Shown in pieces: positions 42,481-54,301 of a stretch of DNA of 64,000 bases. Each line of letters begins with the position of its first letter. Position 1 is the stretch's first letter. The stretch is from Athripsodes cinereus. Lineage: Eukaryota > Arthropoda > Insecta > Trichoptera > Leptoceridae. A model generated the notes under the pieces. That model saw only the letters and a program-made list of their open reading frames with translations, was not told where the DNA came from and made no database searches. The stretch covers positions 8,308,001 through 8,372,000 of the forward strand of contig OX388314.1 in assembly GCA_947579605.1 (NCBI GenBank), in the 5' to 3' direction. A program made the position numbers and the translations under genes.

Positions 42481-45050
42481 GAAGTTCGTTTTACCAAAAG
42501 TTTCAGCGAATTTCGGCTTAAATTTTAACACCTACATTCCAAGTTTTTTCCTTATTCACAATATAAATAAAAATATCCTTTATATTAAATACAAAAATTG
42601 TTGTATTTTCACAATAAACATAGATAGTAATGTTTTTGGCATTGTGGTTCACTTTTATCACGGGATTCTCAATAAAACAGTGGATAATAATAATAAATAG
42701 ATTATAATAAGTTGAAGCATAATAAAATAATAATCCTTGTCAAATTTTATTACGCTTATTATTATGACTATTGCATAGATGTGATATATAGCGCAATATA
42801 AAGTTGAAACAATACCTAATATGCAGTTAGATACAAAATAGATATATCCTATTCACATTTAGACATTTTGTGTCGGATACCGATAGTGCATCCTGCATCC
42901 ATCTATTACTTAATATCCTATATTTTACACTGTGTAAAAGTCTAATCTAAAATAGACATAGCAGACGAGTAACAAAGAAAACTATTAGAAACCTCGATTG
43001 GAGAACCATGTTTACACAATGCAACATTGTGTAAAATCTAATCGGAAGAAGTGAGAAAGGTGTCCCAACGCTTACGAATTGGCTCTAGGCTGGCTTAAGT
43101 GATAACTTTCGGGGTCCATGGACCACATTCACCATTCCACCCTTCTCACTGTTACGATTTAAGGTCCACCAATCGAGAGACGCTTTATGTAAACCTTAGA
43201 AGCAACCATCTTTTTGGGGAAACTATGCCCTTAATGAAAATACAAAATCATCGATCGTGTTCTTAAACATAATAATAATAATAATAGATTCTGAAAAACC
43301 GTGTAAAGGATTTAATGCATGTTTAACTTTTTAGATTGTGGCTTCATTTTCAATGATTGCGTCAATATTTCTGAAAATTGATATTGAGTTTCACAAAATC
43401 GTGATGTTATGTTCATATTGCCGCCAATATTTTTAACACTCTTTTTTGTTATAAACCTGATTTTTGTTACATTGTGATAATATCAGCCTTTTGTTTATTT
43501 TTTTTACTAAATTACTCATTGATTAGTCGACAAAAAAATATCCAAATCCGGAAATGAAAAAATGTGGATTACTTTAATACAAATCGACGCATGAACGATT
43601 ACATTCTCGTAGTGTGAAAAATTTCATATCGCGGTGAATATTACAAGGTACCCACATCAAAACTTTATTGCATTTTGTTTTTGGCAGAATATCAGAAACC
43701 GATATACGAAATCTATAACATTTTATAACGTCATTATCTTCATGTTCTCTCCATAATACTAACACGAATTATTTCTTGAGTTTCGACTCCTTTCAGTTTT
43801 GGTCAACGTACTCAAATTGTATCACAGTTTAAATAATTATTTGATTCTACATTTAAGTAATGTTCACTGTTTTCATAGAAGATAAAAAAAAGAAAATAAT
43901 AAAGATAAATTGTGTGAAATTCATGATTTACTTATTCTTTACTGTGTGTTAAATTCAGCCAATTATTTAATATTTTATTTTATTCTTCACTATATATATA
44001 TTGGTTACAATATTGCAAATCAAACAGTATCATAAAAATATCAGTTATACAATTTAATGTACAGAGGGTGAGTTTATCGCTAAAATACGATGTCTTCCAA
44101 CTTACCCGCAATTACTATTAAAAATTACGTCCATTAGTTTATTTTAGTACCAGGTTACTTGTTTTCAATATAAATATAGGTAATATTCAAAAAAACTTCA
44201 CCGGAAGATAATGTGTAATTTATGCATTGTTGTATTTTGATTTTCTTGTCAAGCTGTATACCTGAAGCAAAGTAAACATAAAACACTTATAATCAATGGA
44301 CGTGGACGAGTTTATTGCACATACGTAATTTCTTACAACTAATTTAAACTGTTGTATAGTAGGAAAGAATGCATTTTCACAAGGCAAGATGAGAATAAAA
44401 ATGGAAGTTATTCCTTATACTCGTTAGTTTTGTAGTAACAAGAATCTTAATCGAAAACAAACTGTGATTTTTAATTAATACAAAGGTTTGTATTTTATTT
44501 ATTTACGCCATAATTGCCTTTGATTACAAAAAATATTACAAGTATAAAGTGGACAATTTTACAAAATACAAAACAATGCAAAGATAACGACTACAATAAT
44601 CTTGATAAAAATTAAATTAAATTATAAAATAAACATTAAATAAATTTGTAATTTCAGAATAAATCTGATTAAAACATTCTCTATTTTGCTGAAGCCTACT
44701 GATTTACTTTTAAATTGGGCCCAGGAATTAGATAGTAATTTGTCCCTTTAATACAAAGCTGAATGTAATGTCTTTTATACATTGAGAACATTACAATATT
44801 TACCTAGTCTAGTTGTAGGATTTCTGAAATATCGAAGAATGTACGCATCAGTACTAGGTACTCCTGAAAGAAATGAATGTATACCCCATGAAGTCTTTTC
44901 AGGATGGTAGGTATGTACGTGATATGTCATTAGGGATATGAAATTTGTGCATGCATGTTTAGATACAGACTGACATGGATATAATTAAATTAATTAGACA
45001 ATAATTCAAGCGGATGTGTGAATATTTTATAATGCGGTGATCGTATTATA
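42481..45050. other. Long noncoding stretch
   Basis: Mostly AT-rich. A 200-bp block at 42990-43200 has higher GC and partial inverted symmetry (CTCGATTGGAGAACC near its left, CACCAATCGAGAGACG near its right), possibly an old repeat. A possible minus-strand LINE tail with ATAAATAAAATAC lies near 44490-44650. No gene recognised. Confidence 0.4.
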
Positions 45051-45340
45051 TATTATGTATTATTTTGTACGTGCAAATATCCGCATATAGAGTAGAGGTC
45101 TGCTGTCTGGTTGACGTGTGTGTTGTGTATCATATTATATTATATTTGGCGGGTAGGTATGTGTGTATGATGTGTGGTTGTATACCAATTGATCGAATGG
45201 AGTGTGTACCTAGTATTTGTGTGGTGTGATGGGTGAGTAGGTGGTATCTGTCATAGTCCTGGCTGGCACTATGGTATGGCATGGTGAGTGCAGAATACAG
45301 GGTACAGGGTAGGTGCCTAGCATCAGCATGATGAATAATT
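45051..45340 (+). other. TG-rich low-complexity stretch
   Basis: Runs of GTGTGT, GGTAGGTA and TATGTGTG types, with two GGTGAGT donor-like sites (about 45230 and 45280) of unknown meaning. Confidence 0.4.
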
Positions 45341-46150
45341 GGGTAGCAAGCCAGACGGCCGATACACCGCCCCCATCAGTCGAAAAAATGAAATAAAAAA
45401 TGTTTTAAAAAACACCACCCCCCTTTCCATACATCACAAAGGACCCATCCAGGGAACACAGCCACCACAGGGTGAACGAAAAATCAATAACGCAGCGCTT
45501 TTTTTCAGTCAGTTCGCGTAAAACACAGCGCAAACCCGAATAGATATATTATACAGTACATACATAACCATAGCCGGGTCTGTAAAGAAAGAAAAAGAGG
45601 GACGGTGATATATCTCGCAGACCAACCGGCCTTACTGCCTTCACTGTAGAGGGAGTGGGATGGATAGAGGGAGAGGAGGACGACGGCGAAAAAATGGAGG
45701 GATTTTTATACAGACGGGGTGTAAATATGTAGAGGTAGGTTGCAACGGCGGCCGCTGCAATGGGGGGCATGGGGAGAGGTGCCGGGGGGCGCGGGGGCCG
45801 CGGTAAAGGGGTATGGGACCTCACCTCTAGAGGGATGTAGGGAGAGAGGACCGCCAGGCACTAGACGAAATATCCATCCAGCTAGACCCTCTCTGCTCAT
45901 TTGTTGTGTTGTTACTATTATTTAGTTTTTTTTATTATTTTTTATTATTACTATTTGCAAACAACATTGCGATATCGAGATTAATGAGTTGCCGCTACAG
46001 CTTTCACGGTAATTAGAGCCACCGTTGCCATCGCAACTCATGTTCACTGTGAGCATTTGACAAGTCATCTCACACTGAGTTACTAACTACTTATAATTCC
46101 TATCAGATATTCCCTCGAGGGATCATAGACTACCACTTCCTCTCCTTCAT
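45341..46150. promoter_or_regulatory. GC-rich island, possible promoter or noncoding first exon
   Basis: It stands out sharply from AT-rich flanks: GCGGCCGC at about 45749-45756, GGGGGGCGCGGGGGCCGCGG at about 45784-45803, and CCCCC runs near 45417. On the plus strand TCAGTCAGTTCG (about 45505) matches an arthropod initiator style. On the minus strand CTAGAG|GTGAGG (exon end at 45825) is a good splice donor. Overlapping open frames exist on both strands, as expected by chance in GC-rich DNA, and none resembles a protein family. It could serve the minus-strand zinc-finger gene 28 kb away, but nothing shows this. Confidence 0.35.
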
Positions 46151-47232
46151 GTTAGATAGGTAGGTACTTAAGTTTTACATGTGAGACGAGAGGCATGCCT
46201 CACCATATCCAATGTAACGTTTTATATACCTAATATAATAGGACTGAAAAAAAAACTTCAGTAATTGAAATATTATGTGGAGATTTCTTTAGAATGTATG
46301 TGAGATATGAAATAAATGATTGGTAAGTTCATAGTAAATTTCATTTTTAAATATGATATTTGAGATCTGAGTTCATATTCACGATATAAGCACAACGTAC
46401 TTAGCAAAGCAAAAAATTCAATTTATGGTGTGAATGAAGATTTCCGAGCGATAAAAAATGCGAGGGCGTTTTAGGTAGAACCACTACTTATAAAAATAAC
46501 AACTCTTTTATCATCTCTTAAGAAATGTGTTTGTAATAAATTCAAATTTTGTATTTTAATTACGTTTCATAATAGCTCGGAAGATTATCTTTCTCAACAC
46601 ACCGTTCCCATGACAATAACGACAAAGCGTTAGGACATATTTTATAAAAATGTCTCAATCAGAACAAGATAGTTCTGAGTAGAGGAAGCATGCATTCAAA
46701 ATGTGCTTCGAAAAGAAATACGGAATTTTGAATTAAGATTCATGCTAAATTCATATTTAAGGAATAAAATGTGATTAAAGAATAATGTGTATGATGGGTT
46801 AGTCTGAAGATATTATGACAAAGTAATAAACTCGCTCTGTGTGCATTAAATTATGTATAATCGATGAATTTTGATATTAAACGTAATTTATAATATTATT
46901 TCCAGTGTACAGTGAAGAAAAGAAAAAGTATTTTTAGAACAGACGCACGTATCTAATTTTATTGGTGAACTATGCCCAGCGAAGTTAAATATTTGGTAAT
47001 CAACTCGACATTATATATGCACTTTTACAAATTGCAAAGTTTATAGTGCGTTCAAATGCACCTTAACATTTTCAATAATTTGTTGCGTTACGTTGTTAAT
47101 TATCTTCTTTGGTGAAACTTTTTAATAACCATGCTGGAATCTTCGGCAAACAATAGGTTTCGGAATTTTTTGAACAAGTTTTCTATTACCCTATGAATGG
47201 CAAATATTCGCGAATAAAACATTTGACATATT
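46151..47232. other. Noncoding sequence, nothing recognised
   Basis: AT-rich, no element recognised. Confidence 0.5.
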
Positions 47233-47425
47233 CATTTCAGCGTTGAGTCATGCCACCCGATGAGTCAGGACGATCTGCATGTCTATTACATGCAATGGTT
47301 ATCCCACATGTGCGATACCTTTATTTGTGTGTTTTTATATTGACTCAGAGAGGCCAGCTTGCATGTTTATAAAATGCGGTTGGTGTGCTGGCTATCCTAC
47401 TTGTAGGAAATGTCATAATTTTATT
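47233..47425 (+). mobile_element. SINE family 1 copy
   Basis: TTTCAGCGTTGAGTCATGCC, CTCAGAGAGGCCAGCTTGCA and GTGCTGGCTATCCTACTTGT run in family order. It is somewhat decayed, with an internal insertion or rearrangement around 47280-47340. Confidence 0.6.
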
Positions 47426-48180
47426 TATTTATTTTATTTACATATATTCACGGCATATAATGTGTGTTAGTAGATTCAAAAGTTCCACGGAGATTATAAA
47501 ATCTTCTCTTTTAAAAATAAGACGAAAAAAACAGGGAGTTTTCAAATTGAAAGACAACAGAAATATACGATGATAATGAAAGGCAGTCATTTTGCAGTGG
47601 AAACGAAATAAAATTTGAAAAATAAAATATCTAATAATACTCAATTGTCAACTGGGAATAGTTGAACATACAAACTCCAGTGTACTTCTACGAGTATATG
47701 GTAATATATTCTGAGAAAATGACGGTAGGGGGTATAAAAGAAAATGAATTTTGTAAAAAAACTTTTACGTAATTTTATTTACTTACTTGAATTGCCAATG
47801 TTTTTTCATGGAGAAGTAAATAAATTAGTTTATGTTTTTAACATACTTCTTGTCGATCTCAAATGATATATATTATATGAGAGAACTGTGTTGAAAAAGT
47901 CTCTTGGCGTTTAAGACGTACATTGACAACTCTTTTTATGATATTCCAAGCATTGTGATACTATTGTGATAGGAACGGTGTATTGTGTGAGAGGATAGGA
48001 AACAGAAATTCGAAGAACTAAAAATAATTTTCTTTTTTTACCGTTTATCAAACTACGATTAGACATTCTCAAAATATAAGCAGATTCGTTACAAAGGCTA
48101 CAGTAGGCATTGTATGAAATTGTTATTCGATTACGTTACACGGTAGTAAGTGAATTGTGTTGTCAAATTTATGTGGAACA
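47426..48180. other. Noncoding, with a short LINE-like shared segment
   Basis: ATAGGAACGGTGTATTGTG at about 47970-47990 is identical to part of the LINE group B copy at 12580-12763. It may be a tiny fragment of that element. Otherwise nothing recognised. Confidence 0.4.
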
Positions 48181-48224
48181 TATATGATAAATTGTTTTAT
48201 ATTTCATTGTATATTATTAATAAA

Positions 48225-48375
48225 TTTTATTACCCGGTTCGTTGGAAGAGATCGCATTCCAGCGATAAACTCGCCTTCTGTATTTTGAATTGTATAACTG
48301 ATATTTTTACGATACTTTGTATTGATTTGAAATATTGTAACCAATGAACAGTGAAAAATCAAATAAATAAATAAT
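48225..48375 (+). mobile_element. LINE 3' end (GCGATAAACTCGCC family), copy 2
   Basis: GTTCGTTGGAAGAGATCGCA, GCGATAAACTCGCCTTCTGT and a tail of AATCAAATAAATAAATAATA. Confidence 0.65.
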
Positions 48376-48469
48376 AAATATTAGATATAAATGACCAACT
48401 TATAGACTTGTTGAAATATTACAGATTGTGAAATTATGTATCCACTTTCAAACAAAGTAAGTAATATTC

Positions 48470-48655
48470 ATATTTTCCGGGTTGGTTGGAAGAAATCGCA
48501 TATGCGATAAGCCCGCCTTTTAGTTCTCTCTATAGAAACTAAGTTGTAAACATTTGGATACCAAAAAAGTTTTGTTTATTTATTATTATTTATTTATTTT
48601 GGTGTCTGTTTATATGTATTCTTTGAAGTGTATCATTGGCTTATAATAAATAAAC
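48470..48655 (+). mobile_element. LINE 3' end (GCGATAAACTCGCC family), copy 3
   Basis: TTGGTTGGAAGAAATCGCAT, GCGATAAGCCCGCCTTTTAG and a tail of TTATAATAAATAAACAAAAA. It is about 100 bp from copy 2 and clearly diverged from it, so the two are separate insertions. Confidence 0.65.
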
Positions 48656-49654
48656 AAAAATATAAAACTTAAAATACTTCTAATGGCGCTTGAAAATTTT
48701 CATATAAAAATAATTGGTATCTCTGTCGTACTGCTCGATAACGTAAAATAACAGGTACTAGGGGTAGAGGCCTTTCAAAAGTGCGCTGGCGCAGCGCACA
48801 GTTTTATCAGATTATACCTAATTAATATTATGAACGTTTTCTAAATTAGACAAAACTTAATGATTTCAAAGTCCTCTAGAAATATGTTTTATGCAACAGT
48901 CATATAAAACTTAGGCTAAATGCAATAATAATATAAAGTTATTTTAAATGTCAACATGTTTTTAGCCAAGTTTTCCTTGAAAACTGCATTTTTATAGCCT
49001 CGTTAGATTTAAGTAAAATTTTGGATACGAGTTGTTTTTAATCTGGCGTTGCACAGTTATTAATCGGATTATAAACAAAAAAAAACACATTGATTGAATT
49101 ATAAATTTTAAACTATACGAAAACTTGTCAAATTGTCTATATATTAATATAAGAATCTATTGATAAAATAAACAAATAAAAATAGTAGGTAAATGAAAAA
49201 CATTATGGCGATATCTCACCAATCTGTATCAGGTAATGAACACACACAAGTTAACATCTTTGTACCATATAAAAAGGAGACATTACCTATTTGGTATACC
49301 TCATTGTTGTATATAACATGAATATTTATACCTATATTATTAGATATTTTATCTAAAATTAATCCTGATCAAATGGAAAATCTTACTCACAAATTCCATA
49401 ATCATCTTACAATTTCAAATTTCATCAATAGGTATATACCTGCATCATTTCATAATGTTATTTTAATTTTTTACAATATTAGTTGTTGCACCATGATCAG
49501 TATGCATCAAAATCATTAACCATTTATAAGGAATAGTTTTGATCAGGCTGAAAGTTGGAATTGGCATATTCCTCTGAGAACTACTGAATGAAGAGGAAGA
49601 AGAGAGGATCGTGTCACAGTGGCGATGAAAGTATGACGAAAAGTGTGTAGATGT
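48656..49654. other. Noncoding sequence, nothing recognised
   Basis: AT-rich. GTGCGCTG-GCG-CAGCGCAC is a short perfect palindrome at 48781-48799. Confidence 0.45.
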
Positions 49655-49860
49655 CTGAAGTAGGGGATGTAAGAAAATGCGTATGTCCAAGAATTACGTG
49701 GTTTGACCACGTGGATCAAATTCTCAAGAACGTGTGTTAAGCGTACGAGAAACTGGTTGAATGTGGAGGAAGCGAAAGAAGTATGTAAGGATATATCAAT
49801 ATGGCATTTCGTTCTCTCAGTCTACCCCACCTGGAACACAGCGTGAGGGTAAAAATAGAT
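49655..49860 (+). mobile_element. LINE 3' end fragment, group A
   Basis: The plus strand aligns with 34937-35110 of the best copy: ACGTGGTTTGACCACGTGGA, GTGGAGGAAGCGAAAGAAGT and CTACCCCACCTGGAACACAG, then GCGTGAGGGTAAAAATAGAT. Frames are broken. Confidence 0.7.
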
Positions 49861-50454
49861 AAAGTTGGAATAAAAAACCTTGTGAGTGAGATGTTTCGTG
49901 TATGAAATAACAGTTATTCGGTGTTTTTGAGTAATGCTATGAGCTTTTATGTTATACCGTGTGCAATCGATGAACAACCTACGTAGCCATACTTAAATCA
50001 TTTTATGGCAAGCAAGAATGACAGGAGACAATTAAATTGGTATAAATTTCTCTAATGATTTGTAAATAGATAAACAAACAAATGATTTAATATTTTGAAC
50101 GTTTTGCACTATGTATATTGTTACGTTTTGGGATTTACCTAATAATTTATTGAGGATGTCTGAAGTGCATCGTAATATTTAATTGCATTGTTTTTACCTT
50201 CCAATTCATACAAGCAATAAAAATACATCTATGCTCGTATACTAGCAGTGAGGTATCGTAATTGATTTTAATAAATAAAAAATATTGATTGATTTGGCGG
50301 AAATTTAGTGATATTTTGTCAATGTCAAAGAATACTGTAGGCATTATTATTGCAATGTTAATAATTTTTACGTTATGGTGCAAATTTAGAAGCATAAAAT
50401 GCATCCTTTTGATAAACAGTGGTGTCGATATTATTATTACTAATATTTAATATA
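49861..50454. other. Noncoding sequence, nothing recognised
   Basis: AT-rich, no element recognised. Confidence 0.5.
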
Positions 50455-50510
50455 ACACTCCCACTCTTTTCTGTGAGTTTTCGAGTGCTCCGTAAGAGGA
50501 AAGATCTAAA
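50455..50510 (+). mobile_element. SINE family 1, 5' fragment
   Basis: CACTCCCACTCTTTTCTGTG and AGTTTTCGAGTGCTCCGTAA match the 5' region of the 18636-18897 copy (with the B-box-like segment). The rest of the SINE is absent. Confidence 0.55.
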
Positions 50511-50608
50511 GAGATCAATTACGCTAGCCTCGAATGAATTTCTAAGCATTGCGACACTTTTCTCGATTGTAATTTTCACAATGTTGCATTATTCGGAATT
50601 CGGTTCAG

Positions 50609-50765
50609 ATTCGTCAGTAGCCTGGCGATAGAGTCTCGGCCTCGTGCACAAGAGGTGCGCGGTTCGATCCCAGTTACCGGCAAACTCCCCTTTCACGACA
50701 CAAGCTTTTAGCTTACTGTGAAAGGTGTATAGGGTTGTATTTGGTTTTATATAAAAAAGATACAT
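50609..50765 (+). mobile_element. SINE family 2, tRNA-derived, full-length-looking
   Basis: The 5' region reads TAGCCTGGCGATAGAGTCTC then CGCGGTTCGATCCC, matching tRNA-type A- and B-box positions of polymerase III promoters. The 3' part reads AAACTCCCCTTTCACGACAC, AAGCTTTTAGCTTACTGTGA and GGTGTATAGGGTTGTATTTG. Copies at 13050, 35872-38565 and 52888 confirm the family. Confidence 0.8.
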
Positions 50766-51269
50766 TATATATTAAAAAAATAAGTTTGAGGTGTTGATTT
50801 ATTATACCACTATTCACAATTTAAATTGGCATAAGTACATATTTCATATTAATTTTACATATACCTATCAATATCACAATTTATGGAAAACCATATTTTG
50901 TCTACAAATCGAGTATACAATAGAGTGTATCCTCTATCTAATAGTTCTGGCGACATGCCTCTAATGGTGTTTTACAAAGAAAACTAAAATGCATGCCAAA
51001 ATATTGAGTTATCACAGTACTCCAGTACCTACTATTAGTAGTGGTAGTGCGGTCCAACAATTTGTTTAAATTTTTAGCATATAAATCATTCCAGTGCTGG
51101 TAGAGTTTTTATTAAAATACAATTTTTAACACAACTAGGAATATTTATGTGCAAGACACAAAAGAAGCATTGCATACATTTTTAGATACACCCAAGTTTC
51201 GTTATTTATTTCATTGACATGATAGGTATACGATATATTTTATCTACAACAAAATGCGTTTCAGCAATG
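50766..51269. other. Noncoding sequence, nothing recognised
   Basis: AT-rich, no element recognised. Confidence 0.5.
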
Positions 51270-52743
51270 GTACTAGTAGCGTATTTTGAAAGTATACAAT
51301 ACCATTACGCACAGGTTGGGACTGCTCGCGTATAGTTTCAAGTAGTAATAAGCATAAATATTTTTAGAAACTATACATGGTTATTACGCTCTTATCGTGT
51401 ATATTTTCCAAATACGTTACACTAAAATTTGTGTGGAAAACATACTGCACAAGTTTCCATTGCGGAATAATCGTGTACATTTTCTAAGTGCTAACTGTAA
51501 GTGACATGATGTATTTATATAAACTCCTGAATGGTGTCATCGACTCGACTGAACTTATCCATAAAATACACTTTAACTGCCCCCCAAGACGAACGAGAAC
51601 TGGTTCTACATTTAGACTTCCACAGTGTACCACAAATTACTGCCAAAACTCGTATATACAACGAGCTTGTGGTAGTTACGACTCATTTTTTGGCGCGGTG
51701 GATATCCACCAACATACTAAGACCAAATTTAAGTCTCAAATATCTGAGACTTTAAAAAGAGGATGACTCTGCTGTAATGGTTTTCCTTTCCTTCCCTTTT
51801 CCTTCTTCATGAGCGCTCCATTGTAGGTTTAATTTTTCTCTACAAATATAAGATACTTAGTCTTGTTAAGAATCATACATACTAACTTTAAATAAAAGCA
51901 CTTTTCCATTTTTAGAATTAAGATTATATGTCAACTAAAAACTTGTAATATTACTGCAAACTGTTTTGGTTTACTTATTATGTAACTTATATCTTGTAAT
52001 GTATTCTGTTTAACTGTTTGTTTGCTTAAAATAAAATAAAATAAAAATAAAAAAACAAGGCAACGTTCTTAGAATGTATGTGCGACTAGTTTCGAAGTAG
52101 CCATTTTCATTTGTTGCTTTCTCTTTTTTTCATATATAATTGTTTTTATTATTTTTTACGTGTTGTTTTTTATTATTAATATTATCGTTTTTATTACCTG
52201 TATTTTTGTTATTTTGGATTTACTTGTTGTTGTTATAATTTCTGAAATTTGTCAACATGTAAAAGCGAAAATTGTAAATGTACTTAAATAAATCAATATT
52301 TTTATTATTATTTGACTGGCGTCTTTTTAAAGTAGCAATTAAGTACTTAAACATTTGTGTTTCTTTTATATGATAAAAATATTTTTGTTCATTGTTTTGT
52401 TTTATAATAAAAATATTCATATATTATAAAAAAATATAAACTATTACAAAAATATTTTTATATACACGATAATAGCGTAATAACCATGTATAGTTTTTAA
52501 AAATATTTATGCTTATTAATATTTGAAACTATACGCGAGAAGTCCCAACCTGTGCGTTATGGCGTTGTATACTTTCAAAATACCCTTCACTGAATCAGCG
52601 TCAGAAAGTATACGCGACAATTACGCAGAAATCGTGTATATTTTCTGAGACTATTTTTCGTTACACAACTTGAAAACATACATTGCAAGAACACTATGAA
52701 TGAGTACTGGCATTGTATACTTTCAAAATACGCGTACTAGTAC
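51270..52743. mobile_element. Foldback element carrying a LINE insertion (1.47 kb)
   Basis: The left end GTACTAGTAGCGTATTTTGA pairs with the right end TCAAAATACGCGTACTAGTA. Longer internal arms match in inverted order: CGCACAGGTTGGGACTGCTC (about 51310) and GTTATTACGCTCTTATCGTG (about 51380) against 52455-52590. The TATACTTTCAAAATAC unit also recurs inside the right half, so the structure is internally repetitive. A LINE 3' end occupies 51478-52055. Confidence 0.7.
51478..52055 (+). mobile_element. jockey/CR1-like LINE 3' end
   Basis: The plus strand encodes LTVSDMMYLYKLLNGVIDST, then IHFNCPPRRTRTGSTFRLPQ and CTTNYCQNSYIQRAC, with a TGA stop at 51764-51766. This is the usual C-terminal motif order (LYKLLNG.ID, ..TN...S...R) of jockey/CR1-type proteins. 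A UTR of about 260 bases ends in (AAAAT)n. It is 5'-truncated and sits inside the foldback element. Confidence 0.75.
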
Positions 52744-52887
52744 GATGGACAGTGAGCTTTTTGTGTAAGTAAATAGAATAAAGTGCAAAATTAAATAACA
52801 ACATAATCATTTACGTCAAATTGTTTGGTAGATCTTAGGATTGTAATTTTTAAGATTCGAGGTAGGAATGGTAGAATGTGTCCGTTT

Positions 52888-53072
52888 AAAAAAAAAAAAA
52901 AGATATATCAAAGTTTTTGTTATAAACCCAAATACAACCTTATACACCTTTCACAGTAAGCTACTAAAAGCTTGTGTCATGAAAGGGGAGTCTGCCGGCA
53001 CCTCGTATCGAACCACCGAACCCATGTTCACGAGGCCGAGACTCTACCTCCAGGCTACCGACGAACTCATCA
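52888..53072 (-). mobile_element. SINE family 2, full-length-looking
   Basis: The minus strand reads TCGGTAGCCTGGAGGTAGAG, GGTTCGGTGGTTCGATACGA (B box), then CCCCTTTCATGACACAAGCT and a poly-A-type tail (T-run inverted) at about 52890. Same family as 50609-50765. Confidence 0.8.
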
Positions 53073-53134
53073 GATAAGAATACATAATTTTTTTTTAATA
53101 ATATACATAATATAATATACACAACAATATACAT

Positions 53135-53139
<5 letters not shown>

Positions 53140-53191
<52 letters not shown>
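53140..53191. repeat. (TA)26 microsatellite
   Basis: An uninterrupted TA dinucleotide run of about 52 bases. A shorter AT run follows at about 53411-53433. Confidence 0.95.
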
Positions 53192-53198
<7 letters not shown>

Positions 53199-53204
53199 AT
53201 AAGT

Positions 53205-53322
53205 TTTTAGTTAGTTAAACAAAACAACGAGACACCGTCTAACCTTACCCCCCCTACTCCTACCCCCATCCCTACATCTTCACAGGTTCTACGGCGAAGC
53301 GAGAGACTCAGGAAGAAGTAGT
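53205..53322 (+). pseudogene. Possible retroelement polyprotein C-terminus
   Basis: The frame reads NNETPSNLTPPTPTPIPTSS then QVLRRSERLRKK and stops. A Pro/Thr-rich spacer followed by a basic RRSERLRKK end is common at the C-terminus of LTR-retrotransposon polyproteins. No upstream coding sequence remains and no LTR was identified, so the call is weak. Confidence 0.3.
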
Positions 53323-53410
53323 CAGTCGGTTTGACAATGGATGCCCGTGCGCATTCGAAAGCTCACCACCAAACAAAAACACGCGATGTGTCCGCAAAGA
53401 CAATCTATAC

Positions 53411-53442
<32 letters not shown>

Positions 53443-53739
53443 ATAACATATATAATACAACAATATACATACACAATAATATACACAATATATATACATA
53501 ATAATATACATAATATAATATTTTTTTTTTCAATTCATTTGATCAAAGTACCCGTCCCAGAATTGAGCGTGGCTCGTGCTCTGGGACAGGCCTTGATCCA
53601 CCTTAGTATATTATCGTTCTCTCTTCATTCCTCAGTATCATTAATTTGGTCTTTTTTAAAAACATAACTACTCCTTATAATTATTATAATTATCCCTTAC
53701 TTTAACATGTGAAATTCAGATATCCATAAAACATTACAA

Positions 53740-53912
53740 ATGAGAAATATAATTTTAAATCCAACCATGAGATATGCCACCCATCCTGAATGTTTATTTT
53801 TTATTAGCACAGAAATGACATTTTCAGATCTTTCACTTTCATGGTCGTTTAATACAGTCCACTGGCTAATCTACATGTGGGCAAAGTCGTCATGGTATAG
53901 TTACACATATAT
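53740..53912 (+). mobile_element. SINE family 1 copy
   Basis: ATGAGATATGCCACCCATCC, TGAATGTTTATTTTTTATTA and CACTGGCTAATCTACATGTG run in family order. The 3' end is GTCATGGTATAG. Confidence 0.65.
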
Positions 53913-54301
53913 GTATATACCTATTAGGATGGTATGAATAGTTTTCCCTTTTCCTATGAAACATATCAAGGTTTATCAGCATATGCACGGATATATTTGT
54001 ATTGAATAAAATATTTGATACATTGTCATTTTGTTTTACTCTCACATCCTTTCATATTGAAATAACTTTGTTGCTTCTATAAATTTTTAATTTTTATAAA
54101 CTTATTTTAGATGTATGAGTAATTTTATACCATAGAAGAAATGCAAATGTTTCTTCTTCAAAGATTTTCTTTTGATTCGCATAGGCAATTAATTACAGTG
54201 GATGAAGCTTGGATGGATTTATGTTTCTCTTGACATAAAGCGAAAATATTGCAAGCAGTTCGAGTGATTTAAAACATTTCGGTTCATCTAATAAATAAAA
54301 T
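53913..54301. other. Noncoding sequence, nothing recognised
   Basis: AT-rich, no element recognised. Confidence 0.5.

Noticed and set aside
45549..45925. Pro/Ser-rich and Gly/Arg-rich frames on both strands of the GC island
   Set aside because: GC-rich DNA gives few stops in all frames; no family resemblance and no consistent splice structure.
53308..53667. Tyr/Ile-rich frames near the AT microsatellites
   Set aside because: Produced by TA/AT dinucleotide runs.
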